From the NCBI GenBank assembly GCA_028287605.1, contig JAQBPI010000182.1:1-20523 (forward strand): DNA of 20,523 bases. The letters run 5' to 3'. Positions 1-9,732 of the stretch are shown here, in pieces; positions within the stretch are counted from its first letter, which is position 1; the number at the start of each line of letters is the position of its first letter. This DNA comes from Chloroflexota bacterium. GTDB taxonomy: Bacteria > Chloroflexota > Dormibacteria > Aeolococcales > Aeolococcaceae. The notes beneath the pieces are model-generated. The model saw nothing but the letters and a program-made list of their open reading frames with translations, searched no databases and was not told where the DNA came from. The position numbers and the translations under genes are program-made.

Positions 1-2
1 AC

Positions 3-1139
3 CTCCGCGACCCCGCGCTCGCCCGCCGCCTCGAGGCCGCCCTCGACCTCGGCGCCACCGCCTGCGAGGCCTTCGCCGGGGCCGTCGAGGCGCGCCACGG
101 CCGCGACGACGACGTCCTCGGGGCGGCCCGCTTCTGCGCCATGCTCGAGGCCCAGGAGGGGGTGCGCGAGACCGCCGGAGCGCTGATCGGCCAGGCCGTC
201 GCGGAGCTCGACCGGCTGACCGCGGCCACCATCGAGGTCGCCGGCGAGATCGGCGGCGAGATCGGCGGCGAGATCGGCGCCGGCGGCCTCGACGCCGCCT
301 TCGCCGCCCTCGAGGCCGAGCGCCCCACCGCCGAGGGCCTGCTCGACACCACCGCCGGCATGCTCGACCGGCTCCGCGACTTCTGGACCGCGACCGGGGT
401 GGTGACCATCGACCCCGAGGTGCACTGCCGGGTGCGCGCGACACCGGCCTTCATGTCCTGGGTGACCGCCGCCTACGACAACCCCGGGCCGCTCGATCCA
501 CCGGGTCTCCCCCACACCTACTTCGTGACCCCGGTGCAGCCGGGCTGGAGCGACGAGCAGGCCGACCAGTGGCTGCGCCACCTCAACCTCGCCTGCCTGG
601 AGAACATCTCCGTCCACGAGGTCTACCCGGGCCACTTCGTCCACGCCGTCTGCGCCTCGCGCCGCTCCGGGCTGATCCGCCGCGCCTTCTGGTTCCCGGC
701 GGTGAGCGAGGGCTGGGCCCACTACACCGAGCAGCTCGGGGTGGAGCAGGGGCTGGCCGAGGGCCGTCCCCTCCTCCACCTCTCCCAGCTCCAGGACGCG
801 CTGCTCCGCGCCTGCCGCTTCCGCTGCAGCCTCGGCGTCCACACCGAGGGGATGAGCCTCGAGGAGGGCACCCGGCTGTTCATGGAGCGCGCCCACATCC
901 CCCGGATCGCCGCCGAGCGGGAGGCGATGCGCGCCACCCACGACCCCATGTACGTGGTCTACACCTACGGGAAGCTCGAGATCCTGCGCTGGCGCGAGAC
1001 GCTCGCCGGCCGCCCCGGCTTCCGGCTGCGCGACTTCCACGACCGGCTGCTCGGCTGCGGCCTGGTCTCCCTCGACGTCGCCCGCGAGTACGTGCTCGCG
1101 GACCGGCATCAGCCGACCGGGGCCAGCTCGTCCACGTAG
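3..1139 (+). CDS. DUF885 family putative zinc metallopeptidase, 5' end cut off
   Basis: The frame is open to the left edge, so the true start lies outside; the first ATG inside (141) is internal. About 378 codons remain of a family usually near 550-600 residues. The DUF885 (PF05960) signature is visible: HEVYPGH encoded at 615-635 and EGWAHY at 708-725, an HExxxGH-like metal site followed by a downstream glutamate, as in other putative gluzincin-like enzymes. The C-terminal part (YVVYTYGKLEILRWRE, then a leucine-rich tail) also fits the family. No signal peptide can be judged because the start is missing. A 12-base unit is repeated three times at 243-278, giving a GEIG repeat. The last 31 bases overlap the convergent dehydrogenase gene. 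The substrate cannot be told from sequence; peptidase activity is inferred from the motif. Confidence 0.85.
   Translation, partial: LRDPALARRLEAALDLGATACEAFAGAVEARHGRDDDVLGAARFCAMLEAQEGVRETAGALIGQAVAELDRLTAATIEVAGEIGGEIGGEIGAGGLDAAFAALEAERPTAEGLLDTTAGMLDRLRDFWTATGVVTIDPEVHCRVRATPAFMSWVTAAYDNPGPLDPPGLPHTYFVTPVQPGWSDEQADQWLRHLNLACLENISVHEVYPGHFVHAVCASRRSGLIRRAFWFPAVSEGWAHYTEQLGVEQGLAEGRPLLHLSQLQDALLRACRFRCSLGVHTEGMSLEEGTRLFMERAHIPRIAAEREAMRATHDPMYVVYTYGKLEILRWRETLAGRPGFRLRDFHDRLLGCGLVSLDVAREYVLADRHQPTGASSST
243..278 (+). repeat. Three perfect 12-bp tandem repeats inside the DUF885 gene
   Basis: GGCGAGATCGGC occurs three times head to tail (243-254, 255-266, 267-278). The unit is a multiple of three, so it only adds or removes GEIG tetrapeptides. 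It lies in a probable linker before the catalytic part and looks like a slippage-prone in-frame microsatellite. Confidence 0.9.
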
Positions 1140-1966
1140 ATGTCCACCTGCAGGTCGGCGTCGGAGCCGCCGTAGCCGTAGGCGCTCAGGTCGGTCACCC
1201 CCTCCTCGGCGAGCACGTCCTCGACCAGGTACAGGTTGCCGGTGCAGCTGCGGCTGGGACGCCGGAGGATGGCGTGGGCGGCGTCGGCGTAGATCTCCGG
1301 CTTGCGCGAGCGCTGCAGCGCCGCCTCGCCGCCGAGCAGGTTGCGCACCGCCGCGGTGGCGATCAGGGTGCGCGGCCACAGCGAGTTGGCGGCGATGCCG
1401 TCGTCGGCGAACTCCCGGGCGAAGCCGAGCGTGGTCATGCTCATGCCGAACTTGGCCAGCGTGTAGCCGAGGTGGCCCGCGTACCACTTCGGGTCGAGGC
1501 TGAGGGGCGGCGACAGGGTGAGGATGTGGGGGTTGGCGGCCTTCCGCAGGTGCGGGATCGACGTCCTGCTGAGCAGGAAGGTGCCCCGGCAGTTGATGTC
1601 CTGCATCAGGTCGTACCTCTTCATCGACAGCGACTCGGAGCCGGACAGGTCGATGGCGCTGGCGTTGTTGACCACGATGTCGATGCCGCCGAACCGGTCC
1701 ACCGTCCGGGCGACGGCGCCCGCGACGCTCTCGTCGTCGCGGACGTCGCCGGCGATCGCCAGCGCGCTGCCGCCGGCGGCCTCGATCGCCGCCGCGGCGG
1801 TGTGGATGGTGCCCTCGAGCCGGGGATGCGGCTCGGTGGTCTTGGCGATGATCGCCACGTTGGCGCCGTCACGGGCGGCGCGCAGAGCGATCGCCAGGCC
1901 GATGCCGCGGCTGCCGCCGGACATGAGGATGGTCTTGCCGGCGAGCGGCGCGGCATCGGCGGACAT
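1109..1966 (-). CDS. Short-chain dehydrogenase/reductase, HSDL2-like
   Basis: A 285-aa NAD(P)-dependent oxidoreductase of the classical SDR fold. The cofactor motif is a variant GGSRGIG (about residues 17-23), NNAS lies at 100-103, and the catalytic set is S152, Y168, K172 with N125 as the likely fourth residue. The block ILTLSPPLSLDPKW (148-161) and the C-terminal TGNLYLVEDVLAEEGV resemble hydroxysteroid dehydrogenase-like 2 proteins, but the SCP2 domain of animal HSDL2 is absent. The ATG at 1966 follows a strong ribosome site, AGGGGGAG, three bases away. It starts 31 bases after the nuoN stop on the same strand, so it could be cotranscribed with the nuo operon. Its 3' end overlaps the opposing DUF885 gene by 31 bases. 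The substrate is unknown; fatty-acyl or steroid-like compounds are only a guess from the family. Confidence 0.88.
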   Translation of the reverse strand: MSADAAPLAGKTILMSGGSRGIGLAIALRAARDGANVAIIAKTTEPHPRLEGTIHTAAAAIEAAGGSALAIAGDVRDDESVAGAVARTVDRFGGIDIVVNNASAIDLSGSESLSMKRYDLMQDINCRGTFLLSRTSIPHLRKAANPHILTLSPPLSLDPKWYAGHLGYTLAKFGMSMTTLGFAREFADDGIAANSLWPRTLIATAAVRNLLGGEAALQRSRKPEIYADAAHAILRRPSRSCTGNLYLVEDVLAEEGVTDLSAYGYGGSDADLQVDIYVDELAPVG

Positions 1967-1997
1967 GGTCTCCCCCTGTCGAGCCTCGGGCTCCGGG

Positions 1998-3508
1998 TCA
2001 GCTGTTGGGCGGGACGGGGAACGTCCCCATCTGCGCCAGGGTGGCGGCGCTGTAGATCAGGTAGGTGAAGATCCCCAGCACCAGCGTGCCCGCGGTGGTG
2101 GCGGCGAGCGCGACGCTGCCGGCCACGGTGGTTCGCGCCCAGTCGTAGCCGGCCTCCCCCTCCCGCGGACGCGAGTACATCAGCAGTCCGACCTTCAGGT
2201 AGTAGAAGACCGACACCGCGCTGGTGGCGATGCCCCAGAGGGCGAGCGCGATCTGGCCGTGCTGGATGGCGGCGCTGAAGACGAAGAACTTGCCGAAGAA
2301 GCCCGCGGTGGGCGGGAAGCCGCCGAGCGAGAAGAGGAACAGCCCCATCGCCGCGGCGACGTAGGGGCGCCGGAAGGCGAGCCCGCGGATCGAGTCGTAG
2401 CTGTCGAGGTCCTCTCCCCTCCCCGCCATCATCGTGATCACCGCGAAGGCGCCGATGTTCATGGCGGCGTAGGCGGCGAGGTAGTACAGCGAGCCCACCG
2501 TTGCCTGGGGTGACTGCACGGCGACGCCGATGAGCATGTACCCCGCCTGGGCGACGCCCGAGTAGGCGAGCATCCGCTTCACGCTGGTCTGGCCGAGGGC
2601 GGCGAGGTTGCCGATGACCATGGAGACGATGGCCACGAAGGCGACGATGCCGTTCCACTTGAGGTAGGTGCCCTCGAACGTCGAGCTGAAGACCCGGATC
2701 AGCGCGGCGAAGGCGGCCACCTTGGTGGTCACGCTCATGAACGTGGTGACCGAGGTCGGCGCCCCCTGGTAGACGTCCGGCGTCCAGGTGTGGAAGGGCG
2801 CGGCGCTGATCTTGAAGGCGAAGCCGACGAACATCAGCCCGATGCCGATGAGCAGGAGCGAGTCGGTGCCGTGGAGGGCGTCGAGCGAGGCGCGGATGCC
2901 GGTCAGGGTGGTGTGCCCGGTCTCCCCGTAGACCAGCGCCATGCCGTACAGCAGGAAGCCGGAGGCGAAGCCGCCGAGCATCAGGTACTTGAGCGCCGAC
3001 TCCTGGGAGCGCTCCTCGGTGTGGGCGAAGCCGCAGAGGATGTAGAGCGAGACCGAGAGCAGCTCGATGCCGAGGAAGATCACCACCAGGCTGGAGGCGG
3101 CGGCGAGCAGCATCATCCCCACGGTGGCGCCGAGGATCAGCGCGTAGTACTCGCCGTAGTGGAGGCCGCGGCGGTTGAGGTAGCCGGGGCTGATCAGCAC
3201 CACCACGAGCGCGCTCGCCAGGATGATGCCGTCGACGAAGAGGCCGAAGCGGTCGTAGGCGTAGCTGCCGTAGTACGCCAGCCCGTGGTGAGCGGTGTCG
3301 AACCAGCCCAGGATCACGGCGCCGAGGGTGGCGGCGAGGAAGACCGCGCTGAGCACCGCCAGGGCGGTGCGCGCCGACGGCGGGGTGACCAGGTCGAGCA
3401 GCAGCAGCAGGACGAAGCCGGTGCTGAGGATCAGCACCGGGAGCAGCCGGACCAGGTCCTCGGCCGGCGGGAATCCCGGCATGCCGATCGCGGCCATGAG
3501 GGCGTGGG

Positions 3509-3512
<4 letters not shown>
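1998..3512 (-). CDS. nuoN: NADH-quinone oxidoreductase subunit N
   Basis: A 504-aa antiporter-like membrane subunit of complex I, the one nearest the quinone-binding foot among the three large pumps. It has about 14 predicted hydrophobic segments. Key residues are visible: E150 in the TM5 block GIELLSVSLY, K234 in FAFKISAAPFHTWTPD, and the loop DVYQGAPTSVTTF typical of NuoN. Its ATG (3512-3510) overlaps the nuoM stop as ATGA, so translation is probably coupled. A much longer open frame runs upstream of this ATG, but it only shadows nuoM and lacks family similarity. It is the last nuo gene; the next gene downstream is the HSDL2-like dehydrogenase. Confidence 0.97.
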
Positions 3513-5101
<1,589 letters not shown>

Positions 5102-5111
5102 CTCCGCGCCC

Positions 5112-7067
5112 TCATCGCACGAACACCGCGAGCACGATCACGAAGGCGCTGGCGGCGACCAGCATGCCGGTGGCGTAGTCGCGCAGCCGGCCGGTCTGGA
5201 GCACCCGGAAGGTCTCGGACATCCACCCCGCGCCCCGGCCAACCGCCTCGACCCAGCCGTCCGCGTACACCGGCTCGACCACGGTGCGCAGAGCGCGGGC
5301 GAGCTGCCGGGTGGGCCGCACCAGGGTGGCGTCATAGATCTCGTCGAAGTAGAACCTGTGCAGCGACAGCTGGGTGAGCACCCGCGGCACCCGCGCCGCC
5401 ACCACCAGGGCGTCGGGCTTGCGCTGGTACCACCACTGCCTCGCGAGGCCGGTGCCGATGAGGCTCGCGGCGGTGCCGAGGAGGACGGTGATCAGCCCCG
5501 CCTGCCGGCCCGGCTCGGTGAGCACCTGACCGCCGAACGCGGTGAAGACCGGGTCGAGGAAGCCGCCGAGGATGAAGGGCCCGACCACCCCGGGAATGCC
5601 GGGGAGGAGGGCGAGGCCGAGGACGGTGCTGAGCACCGCGAGGATGGCGACCGGGACCAGCATCACCGGCGGCGCCTCGTGCGCGGCGTAGGTCCGGGCG
5701 GTCTGGGGCACGCCCCGGAAGACGGTGAAGTAGAGCCGGAAGGCATAGAGGCCGGTGAGCACGTTGACGCCCACGCCGACGAGGTAGAGCGTCGGAGCCC
5801 AGGGCCCGTGGCTGGAGCCCAGTCCCAGCAGCTCCTCCTTGCTGAAGAAGCCGGCCCAGATCGGGATCCCCGCCAGCGCCAGCGAGCCGGCCAGGAAGCA
5901 GCGCTCGGTCTGCCGCATGGTCAGCCCCAGCCCGCCCATCAGGCGGATGTCCTGCTCGTCGTGAAGGGCATGGATGACGTTGCCCGCCGCCATGAAGAGC
6001 AGCGCCTTGAAGACGGCGTGGGTGGCGAAGTGGAACATCCCCGCGCTGTAGGCGCCGATGCCCACGGCAAAGATCATCAGCCCGATCTGCGACATCGTGG
6101 AGTAGGCGATCACCCGCTTGATGTCGACCTGGCTGAGGGCGATGACGCCCGCCATCACCGCGGTGCCCATGCCCACGCAGGCGACCATGCCCTGGGCGAC
6201 GGGGGCGAGGTCGAAGAGGGTGTGGAAGCGCGCGATCAGGTAGACGCCCGCGGTCACCATGGTGGCGGCGTGGATCAGCGCGCTCACCGGCGTGGGGCCC
6301 TCCATGGCGTCGGGGAGCCAGGTGTGGAGGGGGAACTGGGCGCTCTTGGCGAAGGCGCCGATGGCGAGGAGCACGCAGATGGTCGTGATCAGCGCGCCGC
6401 CCTGGGGGAAGGACTCGCGTGCGTAGTGGAAGACGGTGGGCAGCTGGAGCGAGGGAACCCTCAGGTTGACGAGGATCAGGAAGGCGGCGATGTAGAGGGC
6501 GACGTCGCCGATCACCTGGGTGATGAACGCCTTCCGCGCCGCGGTGACCGCGCTCGGCCGGTCGTAGTAGTAGCCGATCAGCAGGTAGCTGCTCAGCGCC
6601 ACCATCGCCCAGCCGATGATCAGGATCACCATGTCGCCGGCGAGCACCAGCAGCAGCATCGAGAAGATGAACAGGTTCATGTAGCTGAAGAACCGCCAGG
6701 GGGTCTCGTCGTCCGCCATGTACCCGACGCTGTACCAGTGGATGAGGAAGCCGACCCCGGTGATCACCAGGCACATCAGCACGCTGAGGGGGTCGATGGT
6801 GATGTCGACGTTGACCGTGAGCGCGCCGGGGCCGAGGTCGAGCCACGGCCAGAGCGTCACCGTGGTGGACCGGGCGCCCTCGTGGGCGCCGAGGACGGCG
6901 GCCAGCGCCACCACCGCGCAGACGAAGCCGGCGAGCACCACGCCGGGGCCGAGGACGTTGCAGAAGCGCCGGCCCAGCCGCGGCCCCAGGAGGGCGTTGC
7001 CGAGGCAGCCGGCGAGGGGCAGCGCGAAGAGGAGGACGGCCAGCGTCCCCGCCAGGGTCGGGCTCAT
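5112..7067 (-). CDS. nuoL: NADH-quinone oxidoreductase subunit L
   Basis: A 651-aa distal proton-pumping subunit of complex I, with antiporter-like helices and the long C-terminal extension that ends in a final membrane segment. Conserved features are K241 in FAKSAQFPLHTWLPDAMEG, the block HAATMVTAGVYLIAR (about 266-280), HAVFKALLFMAAG and WAGFFSKEELLG. An oddity is TM5, which reads GWAMVALSSYLLIG (152-165): alanine 154 (codon GCG, 6608-6606) stands where most NuoL proteins have the glutamate of GWEGVGLCSYLLIG. The ATG overlaps the nuoK stop (ATGA); 10 bases separate its stop from nuoM. Identity is secure; pumping in this half-channel is the open question. Confidence 0.97.
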   Translation of the reverse strand: MSPTLAGTLAVLLFALPLAGCLGNALLGPRLGRRFCNVLGPGVVLAGFVCAVVALAAVLGAHEGARSTTVTLWPWLDLGPGALTVNVDITIDPLSVLMCLVITGVGFLIHWYSVGYMADDETPWRFFSYMNLFIFSMLLLVLAGDMVILIIGWAMVALSSYLLIGYYYDRPSAVTAARKAFITQVIGDVALYIAAFLILVNLRVPSLQLPTVFHYARESFPQGGALITTICVLLAIGAFAKSAQFPLHTWLPDAMEGPTPVSALIHAATMVTAGVYLIARFHTLFDLAPVAQGMVACVGMGTAVMAGVIALSQVDIKRVIAYSTMSQIGLMIFAVGIGAYSAGMFHFATHAVFKALLFMAAGNVIHALHDEQDIRLMGGLGLTMRQTERCFLAGSLALAGIPIWAGFFSKEELLGLGSSHGPWAPTLYLVGVGVNVLTGLYAFRLYFTVFRGVPQTARTYAAHEAPPVMLVPVAILAVLSTVLGLALLPGIPGVVGPFILGGFLDPVFTAFGGQVLTEPGRQAGLITVLLGTAASLIGTGLARQWWYQRKPDALVVAARVPRVLTQLSLHRFYFDEIYDATLVRPTRQLARALRTVVEPVYADGWVEAVGRGAGWMSETFRVLQTGRLRDYATGMLVAASAFVIVLAVFVR

Positions 7068-7375
7068 TCCCTCATCTCGCTGAGGTCGTCGACGTCGAGC
7101 TCGCGACCGGAGCGGTAGACCTGGCTGACCAGGGCCAGCCCGACCACCGCCTCGGCGGCGGCGACCACGATCACCACCAGGGTGAAGATCTGCCCGTCCT
7201 CGCTGTTCAGGTAGCGGCCGTAGTCGACGAAGGCGAGGTTCACCGCGTTGAGCATCAGCTCGATCGACATCAGCACCACCAGCGGGTTGCGGCGCACCAG
7301 CACCCCGACCGCGCCCACGGTGAACATCGCGGCGCTGAGCCCGAGGAGCAGCGGGAAGAGCTCGATGCTGAGCAT
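7064..7375 (-). CDS. nuoK: NADH-quinone oxidoreductase subunit K
   Basis: A 103-aa, three-helix membrane subunit of complex I that carries buried glutamates on the proton path. Both are visible: E39 in LMSIELMLNAVNLAF and E75 in VVAAAEAVVGLAL. The length matches the family (about 100 aa). The ATG shares one base with the nuoJ stop (TGATG) and the stop overlaps the nuoL ATG (ATGA), so J, K and L are probably translated in a coupled way. Confidence 0.97.
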   Translation of the reverse strand: MLSIELFPLLLGLSAAMFTVGAVGVLVRRNPLVVLMSIELMLNAVNLAFVDYGRYLNSEDGQIFTLVVIVVAAAEAVVGLALVSQVYRSGRELDVDDLSEMRE

Positions 7376-8049
7376 CAGCCCACCCCGACCGTCTCGCGCC
7401 CCGGCTCGGGGGCGGTCTCCTCGGGGAGCGCCGCCACCGGCGCGGTCGCCCCCGGCGGCTCCGCCGGGGCGTGGGGGAGGCGGCGGGTCAGGTAGACGGC
7501 GCCGACGGCGGCGACGATGAGCAGCAGCGAGGTGATCTCGAAGGGCAGCAGGAAGGTGGTGAACAGCTCGCGGCCGAGCACCTGGACGTTGCCGGCCGCG
7601 TTCACCGAGCCGGGGTCGAAGGCGAAGCTGTGCTGGTCACCGGGGTTCGCCGCCTGGGCCAGCCGCTGCCCCTGGAGGACGTGGTCGGCCTTCGAATAGG
7701 TGGTGCCGTTGACCGCCAGCGCGAACACCTGGGCGGTGATGTAGCCGACCGCCACGATCCCCACCCAGAGCCGCGGGTCGCGGCGCGGGCCCTCGTAGTC
7801 GGGGTCGTGGCCGGGGTCGAGCAGGGCGATGATGAACACGAAGAGGACCATCACCGCGCCGGCGTAGATGATGATCTGGACGGCGGCGACGAACTGCGCG
7901 TTGAGCAGCAGGAAGAGCACCGCCAGCGACACCATGTTGCCGACCAGGCACAGCGCCGAGTAGATCGTCTTCGCCGAGAGCACCACCCCCGCCGCGCTCA
8001 CCAGCGCGACGCCGGCGACCACGTAGGCGAGCAGATCGACCGCGGTCAT
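7375..8049 (-). CDS. nuoJ: NADH-quinone oxidoreductase subunit J
   Basis: A 224-aa membrane subunit of complex I with five hydrophobic segments. The hallmark block VQIIIYAGAVMVLFVFII (about 57-74) includes the TM3 region whose pi-bulge links quinone chemistry to proton movement in known structures. A hydrophilic stretch of about 50 residues sits between the fourth and fifth helices. The C-terminus after residue 190 is rich in proline, alanine and glutamate, and its function is unknown. The chosen ATG (8049) overlaps the nuoI stop as ATGA; the longer open frame upstream is only a shadow of nuoI. Confidence 0.96.
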   Translation of the reverse strand: MTAVDLLAYVVAGVALVSAAGVVLSAKTIYSALCLVGNMVSLAVLFLLLNAQFVAAVQIIIYAGAVMVLFVFIIALLDPGHDPDYEGPRRDPRLWVGIVAVGYITAQVFALAVNGTTYSKADHVLQGQRLAQAANPGDQHSFAFDPGSVNAAGNVQVLGRELFTTFLLPFEITSLLLIVAAVGAVYLTRRLPHAPAEPPGATAPVAALPEETAPEPGRETVGVG

Positions 8050-8681
8050 CGGTCCCTCTTGACGCGCCGCGGCTCGGTGACGGTGGGCACGTGGGGGGCG
8101 AGGCCGGCGTTGCCGGGCACGGGCTGCTCGGCGCCCTCCCGGCGGATCCGCTCGTCCTCGTCCCAGGCCAGCCGCGGGCTCACCCCGGGGGAGCGCGCCG
8201 CCTGGCCGCGCTGGTCGGCGCCGGCGCCCAGGGGGTTCTGGCCCCGGCCCGCGCCGAAGTTCGGCCAGGCCTCGAGCAGATCCTCCTTGACCGCCACGGT
8301 GCGCTCCCGCCGGTAGTCGGCGAGGTCGTAGCGCGGCCCGAGGGTGATCGCCTCGGTGGGGCAGGCCTCGGCACAGTAGCCGCAGTAGATGCAGCGCATC
8401 AGGTTGATCTCGTACCGCCGCGCATAGCGCTCGCCGGGCGCGACCGGGTTGGCGGGGTCGTTCTCGGCGGGCTCGACGTAGATGCAGCCCACCGGGCAGG
8501 CGCCGGAGCAGAGCTCGCAGCCGATGCATTTCTCGAGCCCGTTGTCGTAGCGGTGGAGGACGTGGCGGCCGCGGTGCCGCGGCATCGCCGGCTTCTGCTC
8601 CTCGGGCCACTGCAGGGTGATGGGCTTGCTGAACAGCTTGCGCAGGGTGAAGGCCATGCCCCTGACGATCTCGATCAGCAT
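8046..8681 (-). CDS. nuoI: NADH-quinone oxidoreductase subunit I (two 4Fe-4S ferredoxin)
   Basis: A 211-aa peripheral subunit that carries clusters N6a and N6b and passes electrons from NuoG to NuoB. Two complete ferredoxin motifs are seen: C52, C55, C58 with C62-P, and C97, C100, C103 with C107-P. The spacing is CxxCxxCxxxCP in both. The N-terminal amphipathic part (MAFTLRKLF) anchors the subunit to the membrane in family members. After residue about 150 there is a charged, low-complexity tail of some 60 residues, longer than in E. coli NuoI (180 aa). It starts 13 bases after nuoH without a strong ribosome site; its stop overlaps the nuoJ ATG. Confidence 0.97.
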   Translation of the reverse strand: MLIEIVRGMAFTLRKLFSKPITLQWPEEQKPAMPRHRGRHVLHRYDNGLEKCIGCELCSGACPVGCIYVEPAENDPANPVAPGERYARRYEINLMRCIYCGYCAEACPTEAITLGPRYDLADYRRERTVAVKEDLLEAWPNFGAGRGQNPLGAGADQRGQAARSPGVSPRLAWDEDERIRREGAEQPVPGNAGLAPHVPTVTEPRRVKRDR

Positions 8682-8694
8682 GCCGCGCGCCCGC

Positions 8695-9732
8695 TCACAG
8701 CGACGCCTTGACCGCCACCACGGCTCCCGTGACGGCGATGTTGAGCAGGCCCAGCGGCAGCATCACCTTCCATCCCAGGTTCATCAGCCGGTCGTAGCGC
8801 AGGCGCGGCAGGGTCCAGCGGATCCACATCATGCCGAAGAGCAGCAGGAGCATCTTGGCGAGGAACCACAGCACCCCGGGGATGAAGTCGAGGAAGGGCA
8901 GGATGGGCAGCCAGCCGCCGAGGAAGAGCACGGTGGCGATGGAGCAGACCGTGACCATGTTGATGTACTCGCCGAGGAAGTAGAAGCCGAAGCGCATCCC
9001 CGAGTACTCGGTGTGGTAGCCGGCGACCAGCTCGGTCTCGGCCTCGGGCAGGTCGAAGGGCAGCCGGTTGGTCTCGGCCAGCGCCCCGGTGAAGTACAGG
9101 AGGAAGCCGAGCGGCTGGAGGAGCACGAACCAGGCCCGGTGCTGCGCGAGCACGATCTGCTCGAGGTCGAGGCTCTGGCTGAGGATCACCGCGCCCATCA
9201 GCGCGAAGGCCACCGCCATCTCGTAGGAGATGAGCTGCGCCGAGGAGCGCAGCGCCCCCAGCAGCGAGTACTTGCTGTTCGCCGACCAGCCCCCCAGGAA
9301 GATGGCGTACACCCCGAGCGAGGTGACCGCGAGGATGTAGAGCAGGCCCACGTTGAGATGGGCGATGTCCCAGTGCAGCTGGTAGCCGTGCACCGTGCTC
9401 ACCCCGCTGACCGGGATCACGGCGAAGGCGAAGATCGCCGCGGCCGCGGCGAAGGCGGGGGCGACGAGGTAGAGGAGCTTGTCGCGCCCTGCGGGGGCGA
9501 CGTTCTCCTTGAAGAGCAGCTTCACCGCGTCGGCGGCGGGCTGCAGCAGGCCCAGCGGGCCCACCCGGTTGGGACCGATGCGCAGCTGGATGTGGGCCGC
9601 CACCTTGCGCTCGGCATAGGTGCTGTAGGCGGCGGCGGTGGCGAGGAAGAGGACGATGATCACGCCCTTGAGCACGATCAGCCACCAGTAGTCCGGACCG
9701 ATCTGGTAGCTCCAGATGTCGGCGAGCATCAT
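8695..9732 (-). CDS. nuoH: NADH-quinone oxidoreductase subunit H
   Basis: A 345-aa membrane subunit that forms the quinone chamber with NuoB and NuoD. About eight hydrophobic segments are present. Family blocks are visible: ERKVAAHIQLRIGPNRVGPLG (part of 41-61), LQPAADAVKLLFKE (63-76), and the acidic loop AETNRLPFDLPEAETELVAGY (part of 219-239) with E220, E230, E232 and E234 near the quinone site. The gene starts with two ATG codons in a row; the first (9732) overlaps the nuoG stop as ATGA and is preferred. The longer frame upstream is a shadow of nuoG. Confidence 0.97.
   Translation of the reverse strand: MMLADIWSYQIGPDYWWLIVLKGVIIVLFLATAAAYSTYAERKVAAHIQLRIGPNRVGPLGLLQPAADAVKLLFKENVAPAGRDKLLYLVAPAFAAAAAIFAFAVIPVSGVSTVHGYQLHWDIAHLNVGLLYILAVTSLGVYAIFLGGWSANSKYSLLGALRSSAQLISYEMAVAFALMGAVILSQSLDLEQIVLAQHRAWFVLLQPLGFLLYFTGALAETNRLPFDLPEAETELVAGYHTEYSGMRFGFYFLGEYINMVTVCSIATVLFLGGWLPILPFLDFIPGVLWFLAKMLLLLFGMMWIRWTLPRLRYDRLMNLGWKVMLPLGLLNIAVTGAVVAVKASL

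Noticed and set aside
569..2068. A 499-codon plus-strand frame across the DUF885/dehydrogenase junction
   Set aside because: It is an out-of-frame reading of DUF885 joined to the antisense of the dehydrogenase, with no recognisable domain.
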